Assembly: GCA_041488155.1 (NCBI GenBank)
Contig: JBGPOS010000003.1
Coordinates: 25,863-89,862 of the forward strand
Source of the DNA: JBGPOS01 sp041488155
Lineage (GTDB): Bacteria > Chloroflexota > Dehalococcoidia > Tepidiformales > Tepidiformaceae
Direction of reading: 5' to 3'
DNA: 64,000 nucleotides
The notes under the pieces are model-generated. The model did no database searches and was not told where the DNA came from. It saw only the letters and a program-made list of their open reading frames with translations. This document shows positions 1 through 10,643 of this stretch, in pieces. Each line of letters starts with the position of its first letter. Within the stretch, counting starts at the first letter, position 1. Made by a program: the position numbers and the translations under genes.

Positions 1-462
1 GGCGCACTCAAGGAAGCCGCCAGCCAGGCCCTGTACGGCCTCTCCCTGCCTGATTCGCTTGTTGGCGCCCGGGTCCGGCCGAGATGTATTCACGCCGTTC
101 AGCAGACGGTCGAGGTCAGCCTTGACGAACGGCCTCGTGGGGTCGGGACGCGTTTCCAGCTTTCTGGCGGCGAGGCATTCGCTAAATGGCTTCCAGCGAG
201 GATCTATCGCGGGGTTCTTCGCTTTCTCCTCAGCAGATATGTGGCGGTCGTCCCATTCGGGCACAGAGAACTTGCCGCTCACCGGACTGATCCAGCGATT
301 GAACGGTGGCGGTGGGGGACCGTCCTCGCGGGTGTGGGACGTCGTGTCGTTGGGTGGTGTTCCCGCCAGCGAGGCGGCACCAGTCACCACCACCGCGAGT
401 GCGGCGCCAAGAACGGAACCGCAAACCACTAACAGAGCTAGGTAGATCTTGGGTCGCTTCAT
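1..462 (-). CDS. Secreted or membrane-anchored hypothetical protein (3' end beyond the window)
   Basis: Translating the minus strand from the ATG at 462 gives an open frame of 154 codons to the window edge without a stop, so the C-terminus is missing. Residues 1-30 are a basic start (MKRPK) and a hydrophobic run, a signal peptide or membrane anchor. A Pro-rich linker with a run of five Pro follows, then a charged region with two Cys. A GGAAGG sequence lies 7 bases before the ATG. It follows the 500-1351 gene by 37 bases on the same strand, so the two are probably co-transcribed. I do not recognise the family. Confidence in the frame comes from the RBS, the signal sequence and the long open frame. 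Confidence 0.72.
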   Translation of the reverse strand, partial: MKRPKIYLALLVVCGSVLGAALAVVVTGAASLAGTPPNDTTSHTREDGPPPPPFNRWISPVSGKFSVPEWDDRHISAEEKAKNPAIDPRWKPFSECLAARKLETRPDPTRPFVKADLDRLLNGVNTSRPDPGANKRIRQGEAVQGLAGGFLECA

Positions 463-499
463 TGAATCGCCTTCCAATTGAACGGACGCTCGACTAGGC

Positions 500-1351
500 T
501 CAGTTGATGTTGATGGTCAGGTACTGCACGTCACTGTAGCGGCCAGTAACGGGCTGACCGGTAATCCATGCCCAAGTCGAAGGATTGGTCGGACACCGCG
601 CCCCGCCATACGCGCCGCCGTCGTTGAAGCACCCTTCTGCGTAGTGTTGAGTGGCCCAGGTCTCCCCATGAGATACGCCGGTGTCCTGATGGAGGTGAGC
701 GCCAGTAGCGCATCCGGCGGGCGTTCCTGACGCCGGCTGGGCGACCGAACCAACGTTCCAGCCGCCGCTCGTCGTGTTGTTGAGGTTGAAGTTCACGAGC
801 CAAGGCTGCCAGAGCGGGGTCAACGCAAACGGATTGTTCCAGTACATCCACGTCTGTACGGGCACCGCCAGATTGATGTGTTCGAAGTACACGTCGTGCA
901 CGTCATAAGAGTCCGTCGGGTCAAAATGGTACGTCCACACCCGGAGAGTCTTCCCCACATAAGCTGAACACATTCCAGACACGTCTTCGGCATACGCGTA
1001 CCCGCCCCGGTCGCGGCCTGGGAGATAGTCGAGCTGCAGATAGACCGACCCAAGCGCCGCGATGTCCACCGGCCGAGAGCCAGCATGGGTACCGGTGACG
1101 TGATCCAGGTTGTCGTCCACCAGCCTGCATGGGGCAAACGGGTCGGGCTTGTTGTAGAACGAGGGATGCGCGCGATTCGGCTCGGGGTCGTAGCATTGAA
1201 GGGTCGTCACGTTCCCGGTCAGTCCCGCAACGACTGATATCCGATATCCGCTGGCGCGGGCTACGCCGTAGACCGACAGAGTTGCGGTGAGAGCTGCGGA
1301 CGCGAGGAAGGCGCACGCGGTCAGTTGGAACGTACCTCTGCGCAGAAACAT
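500..1351 (-). CDS. Secreted protein with degenerate M23 (LytM)-like peptidase fold
   Basis: A 283-residue exported protein. The first 35 residues are a signal peptide (MFLRRGTFQL, hydrophobic core, then ARASG). An in-frame TTG at 1390 would add 13 residues; I prefer the ATG at 1351 because the signal peptide begins there. Late in the protein GAHLHQ resembles the HxH zinc motif of M23 peptidases, YFEHINL resembles the YxHLS strand, and SRPVDIAA resembles the HxGxD strand, but the first His appears to be lost. M23 enzymes cut peptidoglycan peptides; this one may be inactive or bind a wall ligand. Several Cys suggest disulphides. It heads a probable two-gene operon with the partial gene downstream. 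Confidence 0.7.
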   Translation of the reverse strand: MFLRRGTFQLTACAFLASAALTATLSVYGVARASGYRISVVAGLTGNVTTLQCYDPEPNRAHPSFYNKPDPFAPCRLVDDNLDHVTGTHAGSRPVDIAALGSVYLQLDYLPGRDRGGYAYAEDVSGMCSAYVGKTLRVWTYHFDPTDSYDVHDVYFEHINLAVPVQTWMYWNNPFALTPLWQPWLVNFNLNNTTSGGWNVGSVAQPASGTPAGCATGAHLHQDTGVSHGETWATQHYAEGCFNDGGAYGGARCPTNPSTWAWITGQPVTGRYSDVQYLTININ

Positions 1352-1500
1352 CAAGCCTGATCGCCCCCAGTTTCCGCCTGGCCTTTGCAACCAAGCGGTT
1401 GGTAGCCAACCTGGTTCCCGTCGGCCGTGCGGCTTGAACAGTAGTTATTGCGCGCGGGCACACAAAGTCGCACGTTCGGGGTACCCCGACCGGGTCCACC

Positions 1501-1735
1501 TCACTGGTCGGGTTTTGGGATCTGGCGGGCGTTGTTGAACGCCCAGATGGCCGCCGCACCTGCGCGGCTTTGCACCCCCCAGCTTCCGGAAGACTCGCCT
1601 CAGGTGTTCCTTGACCGTGTGCTCGCTCATTGGTGGAAGGATCGCACGCGCGATCTCCTTGTTCGACTTGCCTGCGGCCACAAGGCCAAGTACCTGCTTC
1701 TCACGCGGGCTTAGACCGTCTATGGCTCCGCTCAT
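1501..1735 (-). pseudogene. LuxR-family HTH regulator, apparent frameshift at a G6 run
   Basis: The N-terminal part reads LSPREKQVLGLVAAGKSNKE and continues through a GerE-type DNA-binding helix-turn-helix to FRKLGG. There, at six C on the plus strand (1575-1580), the reading frame leaves the family pattern. Removing one base restores the usual ending KLGVQSRAGAAAIWAF and a TGA at 1501-1503. As given, the frame runs on to 1445 with a Pro/Arg-rich tail. The gene would encode only the HTH domain (about 78 residues) with no receiver visible upstream; an in-frame TGA lies at 1805-1807. Either a homopolymer sequencing error or a real inactivation. The start at 1735 has a weak ribosome site. Confidence 0.7.
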
Positions 1736-1908
1736 CGGTGGCGTGCCTGCTCTTTCCGCCTCGGAAGAGTGGTCCCCAACCCGCCGAGATAGCGTTTCTG
1801 CCAGTCAGTACGGCGCGCAAGGCTCCGTCGATCTCAAAACGAGAGTCGCCCGTTGATTGTTCCCACTATCCGGTCCGAGCCATTCCCAGCGGCCCGGGGC
1901 GGCCGCGG

Positions 1909-4386
<2,478 letters not shown>

Positions 4387-4399
4387 GTGATGTAAACCT

Positions 4400-4440
4400 C
4401 CGGTTGTTGGAATGAGGGACGTGGTATGTGGGATGAGGCC
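4400..4440. repeat. Left arm of imperfect inverted repeat around the IVP gene
   Basis: Starts CCGG, then contains GAGGGACG and ends GGGATGAGG. The same words in the same order appear in the reverse complement of 4834-4868 on the other side of the four-helix-bundle gene. Confidence 0.6.
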
Positions 4441-4847
4441 TATCGACTGGCGCGTTGGGCGTCGCGTTGTCGCCCAACTGCTGCTCGAAGAGCCCCGATT
4501 ACCCGTGACAGTTCGTGCGTTTGTTGGTTCAGTCTGGCGAAGGTGGACTGGTCTATGTAGCCGGCATCAATGGCGACGTAGAGCAGTGATCGAACTTCGG
4601 CGCAGGAGCCCTTTGAGATAGAGAGCATGTGGAAGAACTCAGCACGGCTTCCTCGGTCGTAGCCTTCGGCGATGTTCGACATGACTGAGACAGCGGCGCG
4701 CTGGAGCTGATCTCGAAACGCATAAAGCCGAGTCACCGGCGCGCTTTCCGCGACGCTGTTTATCTCCCGAACCAGTTCGCGAGCCATCTGCCAGGCGAGG
4801 AGGTCTTCGAACCCCTGAACCTTCCGCCGAGTTGCCTCATCCCTCAT
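4440..4847 (-). CDS. Four-helix-bundle protein (23S rRNA intervening-sequence protein family)
   Basis: A 135-residue protein with the family signatures FEDLLAWQMARELVREI, LRDQ-like FRDQLQRAAVSVMSNIAEGY and the SKGSCAEVRSLLYVA helix. Relatives are encoded in intervening sequences of some 23S rRNA genes and as free-standing mobile cassettes; they also resemble the Avd accessory protein of diversity-generating retroelements. The biochemical role is not established. Its ATG overlaps the hspR stop (ATGA), so translation is probably coupled. Imperfect inverted repeats flank it, suggesting it arrived as a cassette between hspR and clpC. Confidence 0.88.
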   Translation of the reverse strand: MRDEATRRKVQGFEDLLAWQMARELVREINSVAESAPVTRLYAFRDQLQRAAVSVMSNIAEGYDRGSRAEFFHMLSISKGSCAEVRSLLYVAIDAGYIDQSTFARLNQQTHELSRVIGALRAAVGRQRDAQRASR

Positions 4848-4868
4848 CCCGCGTCCCTCGTTCCTCCG
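4834..4868. repeat. Right arm of imperfect inverted repeat around the IVP gene
   Basis: The reverse complement reads CCGG..AACGAGGGACG, then GGGATGAGGGATGAGG, matching 4400-4440 with indels. It also encodes the last residues of HspR (GTRDAG) and the start of the IVP gene. The 15-mer GGGATGAGGGATGAG recurs at 24242. Confidence 0.6.
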
Positions 4869-5224
4869 GCGTATGGCGCCGGAAGGCGGGTGCTGCGGAG
4901 CCGGTCGAGCTCAGCCCTGGTGGCCGCGAGCTCTTCCATCAACACCCGGAGCTGCTCGCCCATGCGGACGATGATTTCGACGCCCGCCAGGTTGACCCCG
5001 AGCTCGTCGATGAGGCGTTGCGCGTGGCGGATGCGCTGGATGTCGCTGTTCGAATACATGCGGATGTTGCCGCCCGTGCGCTTCGGTTCGATGAGGCCGG
5101 CGCGTTCGTAATAGCGGAGGGTTTGCTGGTGCATCCCGACCATGCGGGCCGCGATCGAGATGACGTAGCAGGGCTCGTCATCGGAAAAGCCGTCCTGTGG
5201 TGGCATGTTGCGGAGTCGTGGCAC
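4844..5224 (-). CDS. hspR: MerR-family heat-shock repressor HspR
   Basis: A 126-residue MerR-type regulator. The HTH reads YVISIAARMVGMHQQTLRYY, followed by ERAGLIEPKRTGGNIRMYS, close to HspR; a C-terminal helix carries the dimerisation region. HspR represses dnaK/clpB-type operons through HAIR operators. I chose the GTG at 5224 because GGAGG lies 9 bases upstream and overlaps the dnaJ stop; the ATG at 5206 is the alternative and has no ribosome site. It sits directly downstream of dnaJ. Its last six residues are encoded by the repeat arm flanking the IVP gene, so its original C-terminus may have been replaced. Confidence 0.88.
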   Translation of the reverse strand: MPRLRNMPPQDGFSDDEPCYVISIAARMVGMHQQTLRYYERAGLIEPKRTGGNIRMYSNSDIQRIRHAQRLIDELGVNLAGVEIIVRMGEQLRVLMEELAATRAELDRLRSTRLPAPYAGGTRDAG

Positions 5225-5237
5225 GGGAGCTGGCCTC

Positions 5238-6245
5238 CTAAACCCTGTGGCCAGTGCGGGCGCCGCTGTGGAGGCCCCTGAGCTCTTCGAAGTGCGCTCG
5301 CTCTTCTGAGTTGAGGTGTTCCGGCAGCTGGACGCGGACGCGGGCGTAGAGGTCGCCTTTGCTGTCTTTGCCGAGGACGGGCATGCCCTTTCCGGCGAGG
5401 CGGATCTGGCGGCCGTTCTGTGTGACTTCAGGGATGCGGAGCGCGACGCGGCCGTCCAGGGTCTGCACCTCGGCTTCGCCGCCGAGGACGGCGTCGGTGT
5501 ACGGGACAGTGACGTCGAGGTAGAGGTCGTCGCCTTTGCGTTCGAAGCGCGAATGAGGGAGCACGGTGACCACCAGGTAGAGGTCGCCGGCGGCGGCATT
5601 GCCGCTGCCGGGACGGCCTTCACCCGCGACCCGGACGCGGGAGCCGGTCTTGACGCCGGCCGGCACCCGCACTTCGAGGCGGCGAGGGCGGACGACCTGG
5701 CCGGCACCGTCGCAGGTGTGGCAGATGGCGCCTGCGACTTCGCCTTGCCCACCGCACGTGCGGCAGGACTCGGCCGACTGGAGCTGGAGGGTGCGCGCCG
5801 TGCCGTGGAAGGCTTCTTCGAGGGAGACTTCGACCGGAGTTTCGACGTCCTGGCCGCGCCGGTTGAGGGGCTGACCGCGGCGGCCGCTAGCGCCGCGGAA
5901 GAGGCTTTCGAAGATCGAACCCAGGTCGCCGGACTCCGCACCGAGTGTGCTGCCGTCGGGCCCGTGACGGGCCCAGCCGCCGGCTGACTGACGCTTCTGC
6001 GCCTCTTCTATCTGGTCGGCGTACTCCCAGCGGTCGCCGTACTTGTCGTACTTCTTGCGCTTGTCGCCATCGGAGAGGATCTCGAAGGCGGCGGTGACCT
6101 CTTTGAAGCGCGCTTCGGCGGCCTTGTCGTTCGGAGTGACGTCGGGGTGGTACTTGCGGGCGAGTTTCCGGTAGGCGCTGCGGACGTCCTTTTCGGGCGC
6201 GGAACGTGGGACGCCAAGCACTTCGTAGAGGTTCTTCTTCGCCAT
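5238..6245 (-). CDS. dnaJ: DnaJ/CbpA-type co-chaperone with reduced zinc domain
   Basis: A 335-residue J-domain protein (HPD at 33-35) that stimulates a DnaK partner, which is not in the window. A Gly-rich linker follows, then a shortened zinc region with only two CxxCxG repeats (Cys161/164 and Cys175/178) instead of the four of canonical DnaJ, and two C-terminal substrate-binding beta domains. It is intermediate between DnaJ and CbpA. No Shine-Dalgarno sequence is seen before the ATG; a TAAAGT box lies 9 bases upstream, so the message may be leaderless. First gene of the dnaJ-hspR-(IVP)-clpC unit. Confidence 0.92.
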   Translation of the reverse strand: MAKKNLYEVLGVPRSAPEKDVRSAYRKLARKYHPDVTPNDKAAEARFKEVTAAFEILSDGDKRKKYDKYGDRWEYADQIEEAQKRQSAGGWARHGPDGSTLGAESGDLGSIFESLFRGASGRRGQPLNRRGQDVETPVEVSLEEAFHGTARTLQLQSAESCRTCGGQGEVAGAICHTCDGAGQVVRPRRLEVRVPAGVKTGSRVRVAGEGRPGSGNAAAGDLYLVVTVLPHSRFERKGDDLYLDVTVPYTDAVLGGEAEVQTLDGRVALRIPEVTQNGRQIRLAGKGMPVLGKDSKGDLYARVRVQLPEHLNSEERAHFEELRGLHSGARTGHRV

Positions 6246-6254
6246 TGCACGATT

Positions 6255-6284
6255 ACTTTACAGCCGATTGGCGCGAACCTGCAA
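6255..6284 (-). promoter_or_regulatory. Candidate promoter of dnaJ-hspR-clpC
   Basis: Read on the minus strand, TTGCAG (6284-6279) and TAAAGT (6260-6255) are spaced by 18 bases. The predicted transcript would begin at or next to the dnaJ start codon. Confidence 0.4.
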
Positions 6285-6303
6285 TAAGGAGGCGAGCAGG
6301 TAT

Positions 6304-6324
6304 CTTGATAGTCCTGCTATAAGA
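6304..6324. promoter_or_regulatory. HAIR-like inverted repeat, possible HspR operator
   Basis: CTTGATA-N7-TATAAGA lies upstream of the dnaJ promoter. HspR operators (HAIR) have the form CTTGAGT-N7-ACTCAAG; the arm start CTTGA and the 7-base spacer agree, the rest only partly. It lies between divergent dnaJ and the DUF4349 lipoprotein gene. Confidence 0.35.
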
Positions 6325-6466
6325 GATCGGGCCAACGCAGCGGAGCGACCTCGACGGTTTGCCGTTCTTATGAAATTCCGATCAACTTCTGGGAACCCGC
6401 TGCGCTGCGCCAGCGTCTTGAAGGACGGAAGCGGCGCCCCCCGAGGCGCGTTCCAGGAGTTCGACG

Positions 6467-7444
6467 ATGGGACCTCGTACCAGGTTAGTCCTGCTGGCCG
6501 GAGCCCTGGCGGCCGTTTTCGCGACCGTCGCCGCCTGCGGGGACGACACCAGCGTGAGCGACAGCAAGGGAGGGGACGTTCCGAGCGCCACTGACGGGGC
6601 GCCGGGAAGCAACCAGTTCTCTGCGCAGGGCGATGTCGCGAAGCCGGCGATCGCGCCCGAATCAACCGCGGCCACCAGGAGCGGCGCGGGTGCGAAGGCG
6701 CCCGTCCCAGACACGACCGGTGGTGGCCAGGGCCTGAGCACCACACTCGACCGCAAGATCGTCTTCAACTCGGCGATTGGTCTGGGGGTGAGCGACGTCG
6801 CCTTCGCCTTCAACGAAGCGAACCGGATCGCGGTTTCCAACGGTGGCTTCGTCGAGAAATCGCAGTTCTACGGCGACTCGGCCGGCGCGAAGCAGCGTGG
6901 GCAGGCAACGCTGACCCTTCGCGTGCCCGCCTCGAAGTACCAGGATGTTCTTGCCGGGCTGCGCGGGATAAAGGACGCGAAGGTGAACACCGAGTCGGCG
7001 CGTTCGGCCGAGGTGACGGAGCAGTACACCGACCTGCAGAGCCGCCAGCGCAACCTGGAACGGACAGAAGGGCAGTACCTCAAGCTCCTGGAACAGGCGA
7101 AGACGATCCCTGAGATTCTGACCGTGAACGACCGGCTTGACTCCGTGCGGGGTCAGATAGAGCAGATCCAGGGACGGCTGAAGGTCCTCGACCAGATGAC
7201 AGATCTCGCCACGATCGACGTGTCGCTGGCGCTCGCCGTGCCGGGCAAAGCCCCGGATTCCGGCGGGCCGAAGGGGATCGGCGAGGCCTTCGCCGATGCC
7301 TGGGAGGCTTCCCTCGATGCGCTTCGCTACCTCGCCAACGCGGGTGCTGTGCTCGCAGTCGCCGCCATCTGGCTGACGGTTCCGGCCCTGCTGATACTCG
7401 GCGGTGCGCGGTTCGCGAGGCGCAGCAAGGGCGCGGCAGCCTGA
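6467..7444 (+). CDS. DUF4349 lipoprotein with C-terminal membrane helix
   Basis: A 325-residue lipoprotein: hydrophobic N-terminus and lipobox TVAAC with Cys24, then a Ser/Ala/Gly-rich linker to about residue 90. The DUF4349 domain follows (QATLTLRVPASKYQDVLAGL, then a coiled-coil heptad region around DLQSRQRNLERTEGQYLKLL). A hydrophobic segment near residues 285-312 is followed by a basic tail, so both ends are probably membrane-attached. The family's function is unknown. AGGAG lies 7 bases before the ATG. Divergent from dnaJ. Confidence 0.88.
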   Translation: MGPRTRLVLLAGALAAVFATVAACGDDTSVSDSKGGDVPSATDGAPGSNQFSAQGDVAKPAIAPESTAATRSGAGAKAPVPDTTGGGQGLSTTLDRKIVFNSAIGLGVSDVAFAFNEANRIAVSNGGFVEKSQFYGDSAGAKQRGQATLTLRVPASKYQDVLAGLRGIKDAKVNTESARSAEVTEQYTDLQSRQRNLERTEGQYLKLLEQAKTIPEILTVNDRLDSVRGQIEQIQGRLKVLDQMTDLATIDVSLALAVPGKAPDSGGPKGIGEAFADAWEASLDALRYLANAGAVLAVAAIWLTVPALLILGGARFARRSKGAAA

Positions 7445-7585
7445 CGACGCGGCAAGTGGGCCTCTCCGCTCACGGCTGACGCGGAGAAGGCCCGGCCGTT
7501 CGGCCTGCAGCCACGCGACCTCCGGCCCTGTGGCGTTTACATCGCATAGAGACACTCGATGTGAACGCCACGCCGGAGGATTCCT

Positions 7586-7744
7586 ATGGTCGTTGCCCGG
7601 CCCTCTCCCAGGACTGAGACCCGCTTTGAGAGCGAGGCCGCGCAGATCATCCGGGCGCGGGCGATCTACAAGACCTACGACGCGGGCGAGGTCGCGGTGC
7701 AGGCGCTCCGCGGCACGCATCGAATCTACCCGGTGCGCTTCTGA
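7586..7744 (+). pseudogene. Truncated ABC transporter ATPase (MacB/LolD type), N-terminal fragment
   Basis: A 52-residue frame with a good GGAGGA ribosome site 4-5 bases before the ATG. Residues 21-43 (IIRARAIYKTYDAGEVAVQA and LRG) match the first strands of MacB/LolD-type ATPases, which normally run 220 or more residues with Walker A at about residue 40-50. Here the frame ends at 52 before any Walker motif. The rest is absent downstream, where the P-type ATPase gene ends. It looks like the remnant of a deleted ABC gene. The stretch 7445-7585 holds no other gene that I can see. Confidence 0.6.
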
Positions 7745-7787
7745 GTCGCTCCAAGCCAATGCGCCACGACGACCACATGGTGGTCGC

Positions 7788-10412
7788 TCAGGAGAGGGCG
7801 GCGGACGTTCGGCCCTGTCCGGTCAGGCTCGGCCATCGGCGGAAGAAGTAACGCTTGGCGGTCTCGACGAGTACCAGGTAGGTGATCACCATGCCGGCGA
7901 GCGCGAGGAAGAAGTTGAAGGGCAAGGCCTGAAACCCCAGCAGGTCAGCCAGCGGCGAATAGGGCAGCACGACAGCGACGCCAACACAGATGAGGGTCGT
8001 GACGAAGAGTGGACGGGAGGGACGGCTGCGCCAGAACGGGATGCGCTGTGTACGAAGGAGGAAGATCACGAGCGTCTGCGTGCAGAACGACTCGACGAAC
8101 CAACCGGACTGGAACAAAGACTCGTGCGCATGGAAGACCTTTAGCATGAGGCCGAACGTCAGGAAGTCGTAAACGGAGCTCGCAGGCCCAAAGACCAGCA
8201 TGAAGCGGAAGATCAAACCGATGTCCCAATGAGCGGGGCGCCGCGTCAACTCCTCATCGACTCGGTCCGTTGGCAGGGTGAGTTCCGAAACGTCGTAGAG
8301 GAAGTTGTTCAACAGGATCTGGGTCGGGAGCATCGGAAGAAAGCTCAGGAAGAGCGAAGCGCCGGCTGCGCTGAACATGTTCCCAAAGTTCGAGCTCGTG
8401 GCCATCATCACGTACTTCACGGTGTTGGCGAACGTTCGCCGACCTTCCCGGATCCCAACTGCGAGGACACCAAGGTCCTTCTCCAGGAGCACGACATCGG
8501 CTGATGCCTTGGCCACATCCGTTGCGTCGTCGACCGAGATCCCAACATCGGCCTGGCGGAGTGCGGGCGCGTCATTAACGCCGTCTCCGAGGAAACCCAC
8601 GTCGCGACCCTGTCGCTGAACCGCAGCAACGAGTGCTGCCTTCTGTTCCGGCGTGACCCTCGCGAAAACGGTGTTGTGCTCAACGAGCTCGGTCAAAGCC
8701 GATGGGGTGAGGTTCTCGAGTTCGGCGCCGGTGACAGCACCCCGCAAATCGATCTCCAGTTCGTTACAGATGTACTTCGCGACCGCCGGGTGGTCTCCGG
8801 TCAGGATCTTCACCTCGATGTTGAGTGCGTGGAGTTGAGCGAGCGCCTCCTTCGCGGCGAGTTTCGGGGGATCGCTGAAGGCCAGGAAGCCGATGAGATC
8901 GAGACCCGCCCCGGCCTGGGCTTCGATTGGACCGCCAGCGTCCGGGCGGACGGCGACGGCAAGAGCCCGTGCTCCACGCGCGAGGAGCCTGTCCAGCGCG
9001 GCTGCGGCTGTCGTTTTCCAGTCATCGCCCCAGGCCGTGCCCGTTTCGCAACGCTCCAGCACCTCCTCGGCGGCGCCTTTGGCCACAATCCAGCGGCTGC
9101 CGTCCGGAGCTGCCAGTAACAACGCTGCGGACCGCCTCTGGTAGGAGAACGGCATCTCATCGACGACCACCCATCCGGCTCGCGATCCCGCTGCCGCACG
9201 CACTCGCTCATCAGCCGCGAGGGCAGCGTCGAGGGGGTTCGCCGAGAGCGCATGGACGCCTGCTTCGAGCCAGGAGGCGGACCAATCGAGGACTGGTCGT
9301 TCGCCTTCGGACGGCGGTCCAATCACCTCTTGGAGGGTAATCGTCCCCTCGGTGAGCGTCCCGGTCTTGTCGGAGAAGAGGGTCTCGATGTTGCCTAGGT
9401 CCTCGATAGCGACGAGATGACGAACAATCACCTTCTGTAGTGCCAGGCGCCGTGCCCCCAGAGCGAGGCTGACGGTGACTATCGCTGGAAGAAGCTGCGG
9501 CGTCAGCCCGACTGCGATTGCCAGCGAGAAGAGCAGGGCCGCGAGTACGCCGTGGCCGAGGAGCGAGTTAGCGGAAAAGATGAATACTGTGAGAGCGGCG
9601 GTAACGGTTACAAGGAAAAGCGAAAAGCGTCGGAGTCCACGTTGGAACTCGGTCGTCGGTGGCCCGCCCTCGACCTTCGCGGCGATCTGTCCGAACAGCG
9701 TCTGTCTGCCGGTCGCAACGACCAACGCCGCGCCCCGACCGCTTCGAAGAACGGTGCCAGTTAGCACGATCGAGCTCAGCGAATCTGAGTCCGAAGTGGG
9801 GACCGCCGACTTGTCAGCGGGCAGTGACTCTCCCGTAAGGACGGCCTCGTCCGCGCTGAGGTCGAGCGACTCAACGAGCCGCGCGTCCGCCACGAGAATG
9901 TCACCGACGTCCAGAACGAGAAGGTCTCCCGGGACGACCTCGCCGGCCGGAAGGCGCCGCACCTCTCCGCTTCGTTTGACCCGTGCTGTGCGCGTCAGAC
10001 TCGATTCGAGCGCCCTTACGGCGAGGTCGGCGCGGTACTCATCCAAGAAGCCGAGCGCAACGGACAGCACCACGATCGCCAGGATGATGCTGGCGTCGGT
10101 GCGCTCTCCCACGCCCAGCGAGACGAAGGTTGCCGCCAAAAGCAGGCCAAGTAGTGGGTTCTTCAGTTGTCGGACGATGATCCGAATGGCCGGGTGGCCC
10201 CCCGCCGGCAGCGAGTTGGTCCCGTACTTGAGGAGTCGAGCGGCGGCCTCCGCCTCAGACAGACCTGCCGTCGTACATCCCAGTCCCTCGGCTACCTGCT
10301 CGACGGGAGCCGAGGCGAAGGCGAGAAGTTGCGCCCTCGGGTCTCCCGCTATCGCCGTGGCTGGTGACCGATTCGGCGGGGAGTCCCCGGCGGCTGGTTT
10401 CCTGAACGGCAT
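7788..10412 (-). CDS. mgtA: Magnesium-translocating P-type ATPase (MgtA/MgtB type)
   Basis: About 874 residues. It shows the actuator motif LTGES, the phosphorylation motif DKTGTLT (about residue 345), the hinge GDGVNDAPALRQADVG, and VGLTPQLLPAIV in place of the PEGL motif, typical of the type IIIB Mg2+ importers. Ten membrane segments are expected, with a C-terminal group visible. It imports Mg2+ at the expense of ATP. The ATG at 10412 is taken as start; a GTG at 10445 in frame would add 11 residues, and neither has a clear ribosome site. No MgtC or Mg2+ leader RNA was recognised. Confidence 0.9.
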   Translation of the reverse strand: MPFRKPAAGDSPPNRSPATAIAGDPRAQLLAFASAPVEQVAEGLGCTTAGLSEAEAAARLLKYGTNSLPAGGHPAIRIIVRQLKNPLLGLLLAATFVSLGVGERTDASIILAIVVLSVALGFLDEYRADLAVRALESSLTRTARVKRSGEVRRLPAGEVVPGDLLVLDVGDILVADARLVESLDLSADEAVLTGESLPADKSAVPTSDSDSLSSIVLTGTVLRSGRGAALVVATGRQTLFGQIAAKVEGGPPTTEFQRGLRRFSLFLVTVTAALTVFIFSANSLLGHGVLAALLFSLAIAVGLTPQLLPAIVTVSLALGARRLALQKVIVRHLVAIEDLGNIETLFSDKTGTLTEGTITLQEVIGPPSEGERPVLDWSASWLEAGVHALSANPLDAALAADERVRAAAGSRAGWVVVDEMPFSYQRRSAALLLAAPDGSRWIVAKGAAEEVLERCETGTAWGDDWKTTAAAALDRLLARGARALAVAVRPDAGGPIEAQAGAGLDLIGFLAFSDPPKLAAKEALAQLHALNIEVKILTGDHPAVAKYICNELEIDLRGAVTGAELENLTPSALTELVEHNTVFARVTPEQKAALVAAVQRQGRDVGFLGDGVNDAPALRQADVGISVDDATDVAKASADVVLLEKDLGVLAVGIREGRRTFANTVKYVMMATSSNFGNMFSAAGASLFLSFLPMLPTQILLNNFLYDVSELTLPTDRVDEELTRRPAHWDIGLIFRFMLVFGPASSVYDFLTFGLMLKVFHAHESLFQSGWFVESFCTQTLVIFLLRTQRIPFWRSRPSRPLFVTTLICVGVAVVLPYSPLADLLGFQALPFNFFLALAGMVITYLVLVETAKRYFFRRWPSLTGQGRTSAALS

Positions 10413-10643
10413 CGGCAGATCGAATAGTAGCGGGCGGGCCGCCACGAGGACGACGCGAAGCCACCGCCCGCTGGCCTGTCGCGGGAACCGCGACTTCTCC
10501 GGGGGACGGCCGGTCTGGCCTCGGTGCCGCGCGCCGAGGCACTGCGCTACGAGTGACCGCGTCGTCGCGGTTTCTTGTTCGTGCGGGCCGGCGTAGCATC
10601 GAGTCCGCCAGGCCGCGATTCGCAGTCGCCGGGCGTAAGGCCG

